From NCBI RefSeq assembly GCF_000142805.1, contig NC_013078.1:620001-684000 (forward strand): 64,000 nt of DNA. Direction: 5' to 3'. Below the pieces are notes generated by a model, which worked only from the letters and a program-made list of their open reading frames with translations, was not told where the DNA came from and searched no databases. This document shows positions 35,912-47,367 of this stretch, piece after piece; the first letter of the stretch is position 1; every line of letters begins with the position of its first letter. The DNA is from Lachancea thermotolerans CBS 6340 (Eukaryota > Ascomycota > Saccharomycetes > Saccharomycetales > Saccharomycetaceae). The translations under genes were made by a program, and so were the position numbers.

Positions 35912-37567
35912 ATGAACTCTAATTGGACATCTGTAATTCTTTTCGGAGCTTTCGTCGCTTGCCGCTTCTACTTGCAACCTACCTACTCGCTAATTTCAGA
36001 CTGCGATGAGACCTTCAACTACTGGGAACCGCTTAACTTCTTACTTCGTGGTTTTGGAAAGCAGACATGGGAGTACTCCCCAGAATACTCAATCCGTTCA
36101 TGGGCATTCTTGATACCTTTGTACAGTGTACTGAACCCCTCCATGAGAATTCTGGAGGCTTTCCACCTTCCGATGTTTAACTTGTTTTACATTGCCAGGT
36201 TCTTTCTCGGGTTGTTCAGCCTTGTCATGGAATGGCTTTTTTTCGAAGAGATAAAGTCTACTCTCTCCACTCAAACTGCCACGTTTTGGCTCTTCTTCCA
36301 GGTTTTTAATCCCGGATGGTTTCATGCGTCAGTTGAATTGCTGCCTTCTTCATTTGCTATGATTTCGTTACTAGGATCCCTGAAATTTACACTGCGATAC
36401 TTATCTACAGGCGCCCAGGATGCTTTTGTGAAGGCACTCCTGTTCAACTTCGTTGGTGGCATACTTGGTTGGCCCTTCGTTATGATTCTGAGTGTTCCCC
36501 TAGTGGTGCACTACATTTTCAGTCACAGAATTTTGAATACGCTCAAAGCGGGAATCTCTGCCGCTTCAAGACTAGCAGTTGTAACAGCTGTGGTATTTGC
36601 AGTTGACTCTATGTTTTATGGGAAATTTACGCCTGTTGCATGGAATATTGTGATGTACAATGTAATTGGCGCGAATGAAAAGAGCGGGCCAAATATCTTC
36701 GGAGTTGAGCCTTGGTACTACTATATTTTTAGCCTGTTGCTCAATATCCCTCTCCCTGTACTTTTAGGGTCAATAGTTGGGCTTTCAAACTTGCGGTTGT
36801 GGCCAGTTTGGGGCGCTCTTGCTACGTGGCTGACTGTCTTTTTACTGCAGCCTCACAAAGAAGAACGGTTTTTGTATCCAATTTACGGTTTCGTGACGCT
36901 AGCATCAAGTGTTGGCTTTTCGAGTTTTTGGAGGAAATGGAGCGGATCAAAGCTGACGCGAAACACTGTTTTCTTGATTCTATTGTGTTCAACAGCGAGT
37001 CAAGCCCTCCTACGCATGTTCGCATTAGTCCAAAACTACAAAGCTCCTTTGGACGTATACTCACATCTTCCCGAAGCCTCAGGCCCTCAGACCGTATGCG
37101 TGGGTCGTGAATGGTTCCACTTTCCAGCCTCAATGTTCCTGCCTGATAACTACAGGCTCGGTTTTGTTCCATCGGGCTTCGATGGCTTGCTACCTGGCGA
37201 CTTCAAAGAAACAGATAGTATTTTGAACAGTATAAGAGACAAGCCAGTAGGTATGAATAACCAAAACTTGTTTGACTCTTCCAAACTGGTGGTGACAGAA
37301 CAGTGTGACTATTTTGTGGACTTCATGCTGCACAGCGACAACGAAAAAGACGCGTTTGATCCTACAAACCTGCCGCAGGGATGGAAAAAGCTCTACAGCG
37401 CTCTTTTTGTAGACGCGCCTGAATCCAAATTCTTTGGCCGAGCACTGCTACTCCCAGAGGGCTTGACGAGACTGATCCCACAACAGCTGCAGTCGCGCTG
37501 GAGTAAGATTTATCAAGTGAAGTACCTGGAATACTGCATATTTGAGAGGCACAGAGAAGAGGTTTAA
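35912..37567 (+). CDS. ALG9: ALG9, dolichyl-linked alpha-1,2-mannosyltransferase
   Basis: ER mannosyltransferase (GT22) that adds the seventh and ninth mannose to the lipid-linked oligosaccharide for N-glycosylation, from dolichol-P-mannose. It has 551 residues (S. cerevisiae 555) with many membrane helices. The family motif in the first lumenal loop (DCDETFNYWEPLNFLL) and HKEER at 315-319 are both present. The start is the ATG at 35912. The pathway partner OST4 also lies in this window, but the two are far apart and share no visible promoter element. It converges on ADE12 with 58 bases between stops. Confidence 0.97.
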   Translation: MNSNWTSVILFGAFVACRFYLQPTYSLISDCDETFNYWEPLNFLLRGFGKQTWEYSPEYSIRSWAFLIPLYSVLNPSMRILEAFHLPMFNLFYIARFFLGLFSLVMEWLFFEEIKSTLSTQTATFWLFFQVFNPGWFHASVELLPSSFAMISLLGSLKFTLRYLSTGAQDAFVKALLFNFVGGILGWPFVMILSVPLVVHYIFSHRILNTLKAGISAASRLAVVTAVVFAVDSMFYGKFTPVAWNIVMYNVIGANEKSGPNIFGVEPWYYYIFSLLLNIPLPVLLGSIVGLSNLRLWPVWGALATWLTVFLLQPHKEERFLYPIYGFVTLASSVGFSSFWRKWSGSKLTRNTVFLILLCSTASQALLRMFALVQNYKAPLDVYSHLPEASGPQTVCVGREWFHFPASMFLPDNYRLGFVPSGFDGLLPGDFKETDSILNSIRDKPVGMNNQNLFDSSKLVVTEQCDYFVDFMLHSDNEKDAFDPTNLPQGWKKLYSALFVDAPESKFFGRALLLPEGLTRLIPQQLQSRWSKIYQVKYLEYCIFERHREEV

Positions 37568-37625
37568 CAGAAGAAATTTACTATCTAGATTTAAAGACAT
37601 AACATCGCACAGGTCCGAGGCCAGC

Positions 37626-39585
<1,960 letters not shown>

Positions 39586-39590
<5 letters not shown>

Positions 39591-39605
39591 TATATATATA
39601 CAAAC
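39586..39605 (-). terminator. TA-repeat, likely 3'-end efficiency element of UGA4
   Basis: A TA dinucleotide run centred on 39591-39600 lies about 90 bases past the UGA4 stop codon. TATATA is the known efficiency element for yeast polyadenylation, so this is a plausible 3'-end signal. Confidence 0.35.
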
Positions 39606-39690
39606 TTGGAGCCAGCCGGCAGTGCGCGTTAGCACGCCGCGTCTACTTGGAAGGGTCCGCCGCCGTCCCTTGAGTGTGAACATCGTGAGA

Positions 39691-41397
39691 CTAGCCGCTT
39701 TTCTGATGCGACAAAATCTGGTCGATGACGTCTTGACCCACGGCATCCACATACTCATCGTCGCTGAGATTCGACTTCGGACCATTGAAGGCCTTCTTTT
39801 TGTACACGAAAAAGTAGATCATGCTTCCGATCCACACGCCGCCACAAATAACTACAGTGTAGTTCATGGCGTCCGGCGTGATGCCCTTGCTTTCCGCGGG
39901 GAACATGATCATGATCAGAATGAAGATCTGGAAAACAATGGCGGTCCAGTTCACAATTGGAGACCACGTCTTCCCCATGTAGAAAGCGCCCGGTCTGAAC
40001 AGGTCCTTGCCCGTAGTCATTCTCAATAGATTAGGAGCCATCCACGCGAGATAGTTGCCCCCGATACCCAGGGAGAACAGGGCGTTCGAGGCAGTACCTC
40101 CGATCAGGCACAGTAACCCGATGACAAGCGCGCACACGGCTCCGAACCAAGTGGCCCTTAGAGGAGAGGAAAGCTTTTTGTTAACCACCTTGATGTACTT
40201 AGAGAACATCAGACCGTCATCACGCGCAAATGCCCAGATTTGTCTAGAGATGGCAGTCAAGATCGAGCATCCCATCAAAAACTGGCACGCAGCGATCAAG
40301 GTCATGATGGCAATCGTCCATTTCTTTCCAAGCGCGTTGTACAGGATCTGGGGTAGCGGAGAGCCGAATGAACTCCCTAAGATAGCGTCAATGTCAGGGC
40401 CCATGCAGGCTGCCATAACGATACAGATTAGGAAGCCCAAAATCCAGCAGACACTGATAGACGAGATAATACCCAAAGGCACAGCCTTGGTGGCATTCTT
40501 GGCTTCTTCGGACATGTGGATACAGGAGTCAAAGGCGCCAATGGTCCAAATAGCGGGCTGGAGACCAGCCAGCATGAATTGCCATCCGTCTGGCCAGGTT
40601 GTCTCGTTTAGCCACTTTCCAAAAATGAAGGACCCGTCGTTAAAATCGAGACCCTTTGTGTTCGCCACGCCAATGGGCAGCACAATGAAGAAGAGCACAA
40701 TCAAGCCCACATTGGCCAGAATACTTACCGTTTGTAGCTTCGACACCGCGACAGTGGCGATAGAGGTGACGACTGTGGTTGCTGCAATGCCAGCCACGAA
40801 CACTCCATACGTCTTGCCGTTCGTAATCGTAAAGTCGCCATCCTTGGAAACAACCACGATCGATAAGATTTCTTCTGCCAGACCATAAGTGATAGAACAC
40901 AGACCCGAGACAAGCGCCAGCGAGTTTGAGTAGCCGATCACAAAACTAAAAAATGCCTTGTATTTCTGAGGCGCGTAGTAATATGTGTAGTAGTAAAGCC
41001 CACCGGAGGTTGGAATAGCCGATGCCAGCTCGGACATCCCGCACCCGACGGCCAAGATGAAGATGCCTGCGATGAACCATCCCCATACTAGGGATACCAT
41101 GCCTCCTGGCATGCCGATTGCCAACACGGACGCAATGCTAGGGAGCAGACCCATGATCGAAAATGCTACACCGAACACCTGCACAGTGCTGAAGTGCCTG
41201 TTCAGTTCCTGTTTGTAACCGATTTCTGCCAGAAGCTCTGCGTCGCCGTGCGCACGCTTTGCGTCAATGAAGTTGACCTCACCAGCCCTTTTCGACGTGA
41301 TGGTTCTCAAAGACCCTATTTGGTGAATATCGCCAACTGCCTGCTCAAGTGATGAGCTGACATCTGTGCTGTTTGCTACCGCCTGGGCTTTTTCCAT
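39691..41397 (-). CDS. UGA4: UGA4-type GABA permease
   Basis: Amino-acid/polyamine/organocation (APC) family transporter, 568 residues (S. cerevisiae Uga4 571), which takes up gamma-aminobutyrate and related compounds such as 5-aminolevulinate. About 12 membrane helices follow a hydrophilic N-terminus. Long stretches match Uga4 closely: LLAEIGYKQEL, QVFGVAFSIMGLLPSIASV, TSGGLYYYTYYYAP, WTIGAFDSCIHMSEEAKNA, GPKSNLSDDEY. The start is the ATG at 41397. In S. cerevisiae UGA4 is on chromosome IV (YDL210W) but not next to ADE12 or POP1, so this copy sits outside the shared gene order; it may be a second Uga4-like paralogue or a relocated orthologue. Confidence 0.9.
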   Translation of the reverse strand: MEKAQAVANSTDVSSSLEQAVGDIHQIGSLRTITSKRAGEVNFIDAKRAHGDAELLAEIGYKQELNRHFSTVQVFGVAFSIMGLLPSIASVLAIGMPGGMVSLVWGWFIAGIFILAVGCGMSELASAIPTSGGLYYYTYYYAPQKYKAFFSFVIGYSNSLALVSGLCSITYGLAEEILSIVVVSKDGDFTITNGKTYGVFVAGIAATTVVTSIATVAVSKLQTVSILANVGLIVLFFIVLPIGVANTKGLDFNDGSFIFGKWLNETTWPDGWQFMLAGLQPAIWTIGAFDSCIHMSEEAKNATKAVPLGIISSISVCWILGFLICIVMAACMGPDIDAILGSSFGSPLPQILYNALGKKWTIAIMTLIAACQFLMGCSILTAISRQIWAFARDDGLMFSKYIKVVNKKLSSPLRATWFGAVCALVIGLLCLIGGTASNALFSLGIGGNYLAWMAPNLLRMTTGKDLFRPGAFYMGKTWSPIVNWTAIVFQIFILIMIMFPAESKGITPDAMNYTVVICGGVWIGSMIYFFVYKKKAFNGPKSNLSDDEYVDAVGQDVIDQILSHQKSG

Positions 41398-41872
41398 TTT
41401 GAGCAGTTGATCGCTCCATCTTTCGGACCCCCAGCAATCTCAAATGGCTTCGGTTTTATACCACACCAGCTCTTCAAAGCTTTGTCTGCCAACGTTACAT
41501 GCTCTCCGTTCCCGTTGGTGCCTACGTTATCAACGCTCCTTAATTCTTATCTCAGTAAGCCCAGACTCCATTCTTCCTGAGCTCGAATGATTGTACTATC
41601 GAGCAGCTTCTGAGAGACTAAGCCTCGGAAGCCTTACATCTAGTTCAATCCGGCTTCAGTGGCCTTCGCAGTCGCTTAAAACCAGATATCCCTCAAAAAC
41701 ACTAGCGTGCTTTTTTGCTGCTCCGAATCGTGGCCAGCGTAGCTGCAGCAACGCCATAGCCAATCAATCTCACCCCGTCCATTTACGATATCTGTCTTTA
41801 TCATTAACTTCTTGCCTGCTGATATCCTTTATCTTTCTATGATAGTTGCAGCCAGCCAGATTATCACGTGAT
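41398..41872 (-). promoter_or_regulatory. UGA4 promoter with GATA-factor sites
   Basis: The spacer upstream of UGA4 carries several GATAA cores, read on the minus strand: near 41526-41531, 41546-41551 (full GATAAG), 41797-41802, 41828-41833 and 41860-41865. GATA factors (Gln3, Gat1, Dal80) control UGA4 by nitrogen source in S. cerevisiae. An ATCACGTGAT palindrome at 41863-41872 overlaps the last one. I see no clear Uga3 site. Confidence 0.5.
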
Positions 41873-41908
41873 TTGATTAATTTCATACCATCAACTTTCG
41901 AAACTCAT

Positions 41909-41916
41909 CTCATCGC
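41909..41916 (+). promoter_or_regulatory. PAC box before POP1
   Basis: CTCATCGC, the core of the PAC motif, lies about 81 bases upstream of the POP1 ATG, the usual distance for ribosome-biogenesis genes. Confidence 0.45.
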
Positions 41917-41996
41917 ATCGAAGGCTTGCAGATTTGCAGCGATAGAAAGCCGCCGTACTGTGAAACAGAAAAAGTGGTCCAGCCAGACGTATTAAG

Positions 41997-44531
41997 ATGT
42001 CTGGAAAGAAGCCCAGAAGTCAGAACCAGCTATACAGACGCCGGAAGGTTCAAGATGCACGAAATATCCGGACGGAAGCACTGAAGTCGGGAGCCCAAGC
42101 GTCGCAGGAATTATCAGAGAGCGGGGGAATGATGCGAGTTCCCGAGTTTATGGCCTCGAGAGAGTTCGAGGTTAAGCAGCTGCAAGTGGCAATGCATAAA
42201 TCCAAGAGCGCGTCGTCCACCAGGGTTTTTCAGTCTTTGCCTCGAAAGCTTCGGCGACGGACCGCGTCGCACAACGTAAAGCGAATTCCCAAGCGATTGC
42301 GTAATCGGGCGTTGCGCGAGATGCAGAAAAGCGACCAAGCGGTGACACGCGGTACGGAGAAGCCCTCCCGCCAGCGTCGAAGCGGGCTCACGGCGAAACA
42401 GCTGTACAAGGCGCGCATGACTGTGAAGCTGCTGCGACTAGCTGCGCGCTCAAAGAGCATGAAACTCGCGCTTCCGGCGCAAGTGACTGGATCTCAAACC
42501 AAGCTTCGTCAGCGCATCCGGGCGCTTCAGAAGACCCTTCGCGCAGAAGCAAAACCTGGCACAGCGCAGCTACGCAATAATCAGATGGGCAGTTACGATT
42601 GCACCGGAATTGGTAAATTGGCACCACGCCCTGTAGGCCGTATCAAGTATATGAAGCGTCAACGCGTCTTCACATGGCTTCCCACGCACGTTTGGAATGC
42701 CAAGCGGTCCCACATGCTCAAACGGTGGGGCTACCAGATGCCTTGGTCCCCTACGCAAAAATGCTTCAAGCTCACGCATCGGATTGGTGGCAATACAGCA
42801 GCCTCTGATGGCGCGCTATGCTGCGACTCCAGCTACATGGGCACCATGATTGTTGCCTCCGCGGACACCGAAGCTCTGAGGCTTCTCGCGCATCAGCTCA
42901 CAAATAAAAGAGCAACGCTCCCCAAGTATAGAGTTTCGGGCCACTGGTTTGAAGGTCTAATCTATGATGAAAATGCCGAAGCCGTGGGTCCGGGCGAAAT
43001 TCTCTGGATCAGTTCCAATAAGCTTTTGTTGAGACTTCACCCTGCAATTTACTCGCGAGTGTTCGAGCAGATTTCTTTGGCCAACTCCGAAAAGAAGTTT
43101 GTCATCCAAGACTGTCGCTTCTCTATTGGAAGCATCACACTTAGCGGCGGGAAGTCTCTCAATGCATTATCACAAGTCTTGCGCAGCACAACTGCATCGA
43201 AGTCTTACAACCAGTTCAAGACCGTCGCATATGTTACCGATACTAACGTCCTGCCTCAAAGAACAGTATTCGCTTTCGAGGCAATTGACCCAAGACATCT
43301 TTCTAACCCTAGGGCCCTTCCAAAGGCTAACATTAATGCGAATGACGTCTTAAAGCTTCAAGCGGAGTACCCCCGGGAAGAAATAGCTGAGGTGTTGGAA
43401 AAGCTTTGTAACCCTGACAAGCGTGAGATGTCGTACAAGAACCAGCAGACGCTGAAACAGTTGGCGTACAGGCGTCGAATGCTTCTAGAGTCTACCGCGC
43501 GGACAAACGCCATTCCACATGACTCCAAAGAAGACCCATTTATTCCGATAGCTATCTTCAAACGACCAAAGCAAGAGTCTTGGGTCGTTTTGCTGCCGTG
43601 GTTTTGGCTATTGCCACTGTGGTACCAGTTGAATCGGGTCTCGAGGGTCTATCACATGGGGCTGCGCCAGCTACAACAGCTGAGCTTCGAACAGCGCAGA
43701 CTGTATTTCCCGGATGACTACCCATTCACACAAGCAGGCTACGATGAAAACTCAACGTTTAAGCGTCTCTCACAGGAGGCGCTATGGAAACGCAAACCAG
43801 CTGGCAAACGCGTGAACTTCGACAAAATATCTGGAATTCATACTGAAAATCCAGTTCGCTTTCCTGGCGAGATTGGCGATCCTTTCAGTTGCGACTGGCG
43901 GCTCTTGCAAGTCCTGAGAAACGGGATTGACTTTCTACGAACTCGCGATCAAGGCCCCATTCGCATGTATGATCCCAAGCGCACCTCTCAGTTCGACGAA
44001 CTAAACATGCGCAAACTAATGTACGTCAATGATATTATCGACTTGTACTCTGACGTGCAAGACAAAAAATTGACGCCCAGCGCCTTGCCTATTAGCATAT
44101 TTACAAAGTCTGTCAAAGGTGCCAACTCTGGCTGCCCCCAATACGGTAACTCGCCACGCATGCAGATAGTAACAACACCACTTCAGGTTGCCGCGGTTTC
44201 GTGTGTGCTACAGGAGCAGGGTCATCCAAAGGATTTCGCCCGCGTCTACGCCATCCCTGCTCAAGACATGGATTACTGGCTATCGATTGTAAACATCAAG
44301 GCACGTTCCAATGGGAAAAGGGATCATGACACTGCGCAACCTACTCCTGGAGTTCAAGACCTTATCGGATTTGTTACAAGTGGTACGTTCCACCTTGGCG
44401 ACGGTAGAGGCGCCTGTACAGCCTTTATCGCGGCCCAAGAAGCTTGCAAGAGTCCTAACGAATACGTATTGATCAGAAACGTTGGCACGAACGTCTACCG
44501 CGTTGCCAAATGGGAACAGATCGCATTATAA
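41997..44531 (+). CDS. POP1: POP1, RNase P / RNase MRP protein subunit
   Basis: Largest protein of both RNase P (tRNA 5' maturation) and RNase MRP (rRNA A3 cleavage). It has 844 residues (S. cerevisiae 875). The very basic N-terminal POP1 domain (about 50-260) includes RVFQSLPRKLRRRTASHN, LRNRALREM and THVWNAKRSHM; the POPLD domain is near 530-630 (VVLLPWFWLLPLWYQLNRVSR). The start is the ATG at 41997. Its RNA partners are not encoded nearby. The YNL220W-YNL221C order (ADE12-POP1) is kept apart from the inserted UGA4. Confidence 0.96.
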   Translation: MSGKKPRSQNQLYRRRKVQDARNIRTEALKSGAQASQELSESGGMMRVPEFMASREFEVKQLQVAMHKSKSASSTRVFQSLPRKLRRRTASHNVKRIPKRLRNRALREMQKSDQAVTRGTEKPSRQRRSGLTAKQLYKARMTVKLLRLAARSKSMKLALPAQVTGSQTKLRQRIRALQKTLRAEAKPGTAQLRNNQMGSYDCTGIGKLAPRPVGRIKYMKRQRVFTWLPTHVWNAKRSHMLKRWGYQMPWSPTQKCFKLTHRIGGNTAASDGALCCDSSYMGTMIVASADTEALRLLAHQLTNKRATLPKYRVSGHWFEGLIYDENAEAVGPGEILWISSNKLLLRLHPAIYSRVFEQISLANSEKKFVIQDCRFSIGSITLSGGKSLNALSQVLRSTTASKSYNQFKTVAYVTDTNVLPQRTVFAFEAIDPRHLSNPRALPKANINANDVLKLQAEYPREEIAEVLEKLCNPDKREMSYKNQQTLKQLAYRRRMLLESTARTNAIPHDSKEDPFIPIAIFKRPKQESWVVLLPWFWLLPLWYQLNRVSRVYHMGLRQLQQLSFEQRRLYFPDDYPFTQAGYDENSTFKRLSQEALWKRKPAGKRVNFDKISGIHTENPVRFPGEIGDPFSCDWRLLQVLRNGIDFLRTRDQGPIRMYDPKRTSQFDELNMRKLMYVNDIIDLYSDVQDKKLTPSALPISIFTKSVKGANSGCPQYGNSPRMQIVTTPLQVAAVSCVLQEQGHPKDFARVYAIPAQDMDYWLSIVNIKARSNGKRDHDTAQPTPGVQDLIGFVTSGTFHLGDGRGACTAFIAAQEACKSPNEYVLIRNVGTNVYRVAKWEQIAL

Positions 44532-44673
44532 ATATAAGCGCAGTCGTCATGGCCCCAGCTGCACCCTCGCGCCAGGCTTCGAAGACTCTAAACATGGACA
44601 AGTCGCGAACTGATGTCTTATGTTACCCGGCTCGAGGCAACTGTTCTTGAATTCGGACAGAGAAAAATTTTTG

Positions 44674-44681
44674 TATAAATA
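44674..44681 (+). promoter_or_regulatory. TATA box of the U1 RNA gene
   Basis: TATAAATA begins 72 bases before the predicted U1 5' end, a normal distance for a yeast RNA polymerase II start. Confidence 0.6.
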
Positions 44682-44745
44682 GTGGTGAGGAAAAGCACTA
44701 GTTAACTTTCAGCGCCCTCTCTTTTGATTTTGTTTTTCTCTCCTC

Positions 44746-45230
44746 ATACTTACCTTAAGACGTCGGAGGAGATCAAGAAGTCCTTCCGACCGGATATATC
44801 TTTCTTGAGCGATGCCCGTCTTTTACAGGAGGCAGGTTCGCTTGCTCAGTTGCTTTGCAACTGCACACACTTGCGAAAGGTGTATTTGCTGACGCTTCGT
44901 TCTCTCGTTCCGCTTGTGGGCTACTGTCTTCCACCTGGGAGGCAGGGGTCTACTTGTCGGGGCCCTTTGTTTCTTCTGCCTGGAGAAGGATGGTGCTGAT
45001 TACAAGTCAGCGCTGGGAGAGCTGGGTGCAGAGCTGATTGATCCAGTTACTGGACCCTCAGTCTTGTGTGGTAGTCGATTCCTGTGTACAGCGGGCACTG
45101 GTGTTTTTGGTGTTGTTTTCGGACGGCGCCGAAGGCTACTGGAGCACGCAGGTGCACGGAGAAGGTGTGCTACCCAGGGCAGCTCTGCATTTGGTAGGGG
45201 CGGGTAGGTCTTATAATTTTTGATGTTCAA
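44746..45230 (+). ncRNA. SNR19: U1 spliceosomal snRNA (SNR19)
   Basis: The RNA component of U1 snRNP, which pairs with the 5' splice site. The 5' end begins ATACTTACCT, the splice-site-pairing sequence, and goes on into stem-loop I with GGAGATCAAGAAGTCC, nearly identical to S. cerevisiae U1. Further conserved blocks are TATTTGCTGACGCTTCG near 44884 and GGGGCCCTTTGTTTCTTCTG at 44959-44978, both known from the large yeast-specific part of U1. The 3' end carries the Sm site AATTTTTG at 45215-45222 in the same CTTATAATTTTTGAT context as in S. cerevisiae. About 485 nt, shorter than S. cerevisiae (568) and far longer than human (164). The 3' end is estimated. Reading frames of up to 97 codons across this stretch are not genes. 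Confidence 0.95.
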
Positions 45231-45389
45231 TCTTATTTTCTCCCGGCAGGGAAGGAAGTATGAGGAGGGAAACGTGTTTCGTCGGCGGCTTCATTTTCCG
45301 CTGGCAATATTTCCTTCGTCATCAGTTGCAGCTCACATCAGCAGATGTGCTCTAATTGATGGGGAGGTCCCCAGGACTATATATTCAGT

Positions 45390-46679
45390 TTACAAGTGTG
45401 TCACCTCTTCCAGGTCATCAGTATTCAGGAAGTCGATTCCGATGTCGAAGATCTGCTGCGACCAAAGCTTTTGTTTGGAGGACTCGGGCCAGGTTGGTGC
45501 GCCCCAGATGCGTGTCTTGAGTCCTAAGGACTGAGCCTTCTGCACTTGTTTCGCAACGCATGTAACGGACTCAGTAGGCAGAGAGCCTTGACGCAACAGA
45601 GAGCGGTCGGCTTCCTGAGATAAGTCTTTGCAGTTTCCCAGCAATTGTTGCAGCGATGCCGACGCCACAACAGATATACCGCTATAATGTTCGTCAAGTT
45701 TGTGCATTGGCGCGTCCAAGAAAACGAACCTCTGAGTTGTGTTGTAATACCCTTTCTGTTCCTGGCCGTCTAGCACGGTGGGGTCGGTCGGGTAGTCGCC
45801 GGTCAGAATCACTGTGACGGGGTTCCAGACAACTTTTTCTTCGTCCATGTCGAAGTACGTTAGGTAACCCATGTCAATCAAGGGCTTGAGGTACAGGTCC
45901 ATGAGCAGGGCGTAAGTCTGGGTGCTGTCGGGCGACTTGAAGTCGATGTACAAGTTGAGCGTGGTTTCTGGGGAGCTGTAAAAAACTCCGTACTTGTGGT
46001 CCTTGTCGCCGAGGTTGCAGTTCACCTCGTTCAGCATAGTCAGCAGGGGTCCAGTGTAAAGCGAGTGCAGCGTGCGGTGCGCATGGTCAAGGAACGCTTC
46101 GTTGTGGCCGACGGCTAGTTGAGTGTCGTTGTCGACCAGCCACACATCGGCCTCCACACTCGGTATTCCGTGGCAGAGCGCCTCGAACAGCGGCAGGTCT
46201 CGCCAGTAGTCGTTGTGCGAGTGCACTTTTGGAACCACGTTCACGTTTCTAGTCAGCTTGCTCACAATTGAGCCCTCGGGAAAGCACGTTCCCTCGGCCG
46301 TGCTCGCGCCAGCATTTTCCGCGGTCAAATACCGCACCACCTCATCGTAGAACCTAGAGACCTGAACGCCTCTTGCGTCCGTCAAGTCCTTGGTGTCGGA
46401 CATCCTGTTTTTGAAGAAATGTAACAAATTAGCGCCGGTCAGGCCCAGGTTGTTATGTGCGTTAGAATCGCCGCGGGTAGAGCTGGCGCCGTCGCTGAAA
46501 TCCAGCATTACTGGGTTTCCTCGCACGTTGACATACGTGCCAGCCCAGAACGACACTATCATCAAGACAAATCCTATCGCAAGCGAACCAATCATCCCGA
46601 AGCTAGCGCTTTTGTTAATGCGTTGGCAGCTGCGATGAGTATTTTTCACAAATGTAATAGTATATGAGAGGTATTTCAT
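45390..46679 (-). CDS. AIM6: AIM6, PLC-like phosphodiesterase family protein
   Basis: Orthologue of S. cerevisiae Aim6 (YDL237W, 390 residues), a protein linked by mutant screens to mitochondrial inheritance; its function is unknown. From the ATG at 46679 it has 429 residues; the frame is open 68 codons further up, with unlikely composition. An N-terminal membrane anchor lies at about 28-50 (MIGSLAIGFVLMIVSFWAGTY), then a lumenal or extracellular PLC-like/glycerophosphodiester-phosphodiesterase-like TIM barrel with VHSHNDYWRDLPLFEAL and SVEADVWLVD, the usual HN and ExD metal-ligand positions. It ends in a VNGIDFLNTDDL-type block. Confidence 0.93.
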   Translation of the reverse strand: MKYLSYTITFVKNTHRSCQRINKSASFGMIGSLAIGFVLMIVSFWAGTYVNVRGNPVMLDFSDGASSTRGDSNAHNNLGLTGANLLHFFKNRMSDTKDLTDARGVQVSRFYDEVVRYLTAENAGASTAEGTCFPEGSIVSKLTRNVNVVPKVHSHNDYWRDLPLFEALCHGIPSVEADVWLVDNDTQLAVGHNEAFLDHAHRTLHSLYTGPLLTMLNEVNCNLGDKDHKYGVFYSSPETTLNLYIDFKSPDSTQTYALLMDLYLKPLIDMGYLTYFDMDEEKVVWNPVTVILTGDYPTDPTVLDGQEQKGYYNTTQRFVFLDAPMHKLDEHYSGISVVASASLQQLLGNCKDLSQEADRSLLRQGSLPTESVTCVAKQVQKAQSLGLKTRIWGAPTWPESSKQKLWSQQIFDIGIDFLNTDDLEEVTHL

Positions 46680-47367
46680 TATATTAAGCCAGACATGTGT
46701 CCGAACAACCGTGAGCAGTGACGCTACCTGTCTCTGCGTAGTGATGGCTACTGAGGACGGCCACCGAGAGCTGCGCCGTCTATGAAGCTTCCTGCTGTTG
46801 TGTCGCGCATTTTGTGCTGCGTTGAGCCGTTTATGTCGAGGTGCTGTAGTTAAACACTCCCACAAGGTTGCCTCATGGCGCAAGTTGACCCAGTTGGATA
46901 TATTCGCAGGACTAGTGCCGCAGCGTGTGCGGTTTAATATTTGCGGGCCCGGCCCCGCCAGCAGAGCGGGCTGTCGAAGCTCGAAGGCATGGACTTTGCA
47001 TAGTTATTGAGGACATTAAGAAAATAGATACGTAACAGAGCTGATCTTCGCCTGCTGGCATGGCATCATCTCCACATAGAAGGCCACGTTCCCGCTAAGT
47101 TGCAGGCGATATCGGCTCTCGGCGGTGGATGCCTTGAGCCACAGCAGTGTGGGACCTATCGTGTCGATTTGAACATTTACTGCCTAGATTTACGGAAAAA
47201 GCGGCCGGCTTGAAATTATCAGATAACAAACAATATTGAAATATAAATAAAATGAAATATTCACAGGCCCCTACCGTGATCTATTCCCCAGCCATCGTGA
47301 ATTTTTCGGGCAGCTGCAATTGGATCTAGTTGCAAGGTAATTTCTTCATTTAATAAAGCCATTTATT
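46680..47367. promoter_or_regulatory. Divergent promoter of AIM6 and GUD1
   Basis: A 690-base spacer. On the GUD1 side an inverted pair of GATA sites (TTATC at 47216-47220 and GATAA at 47222-47226) precedes TATAAATAA at 47242, about 125 bases before the GUD1 ATG. GATA sites suit nitrogen control of guanine catabolism. The AIM6 side is GC-richer, with no clear motif. Confidence 0.45.

Noticed and set aside
44724-45534. Several 60-104 codon frames between POP1 and AIM6
   Set aside because: They overlap the U1 snRNA gene and the AIM6 3' end and have no protein-like features.
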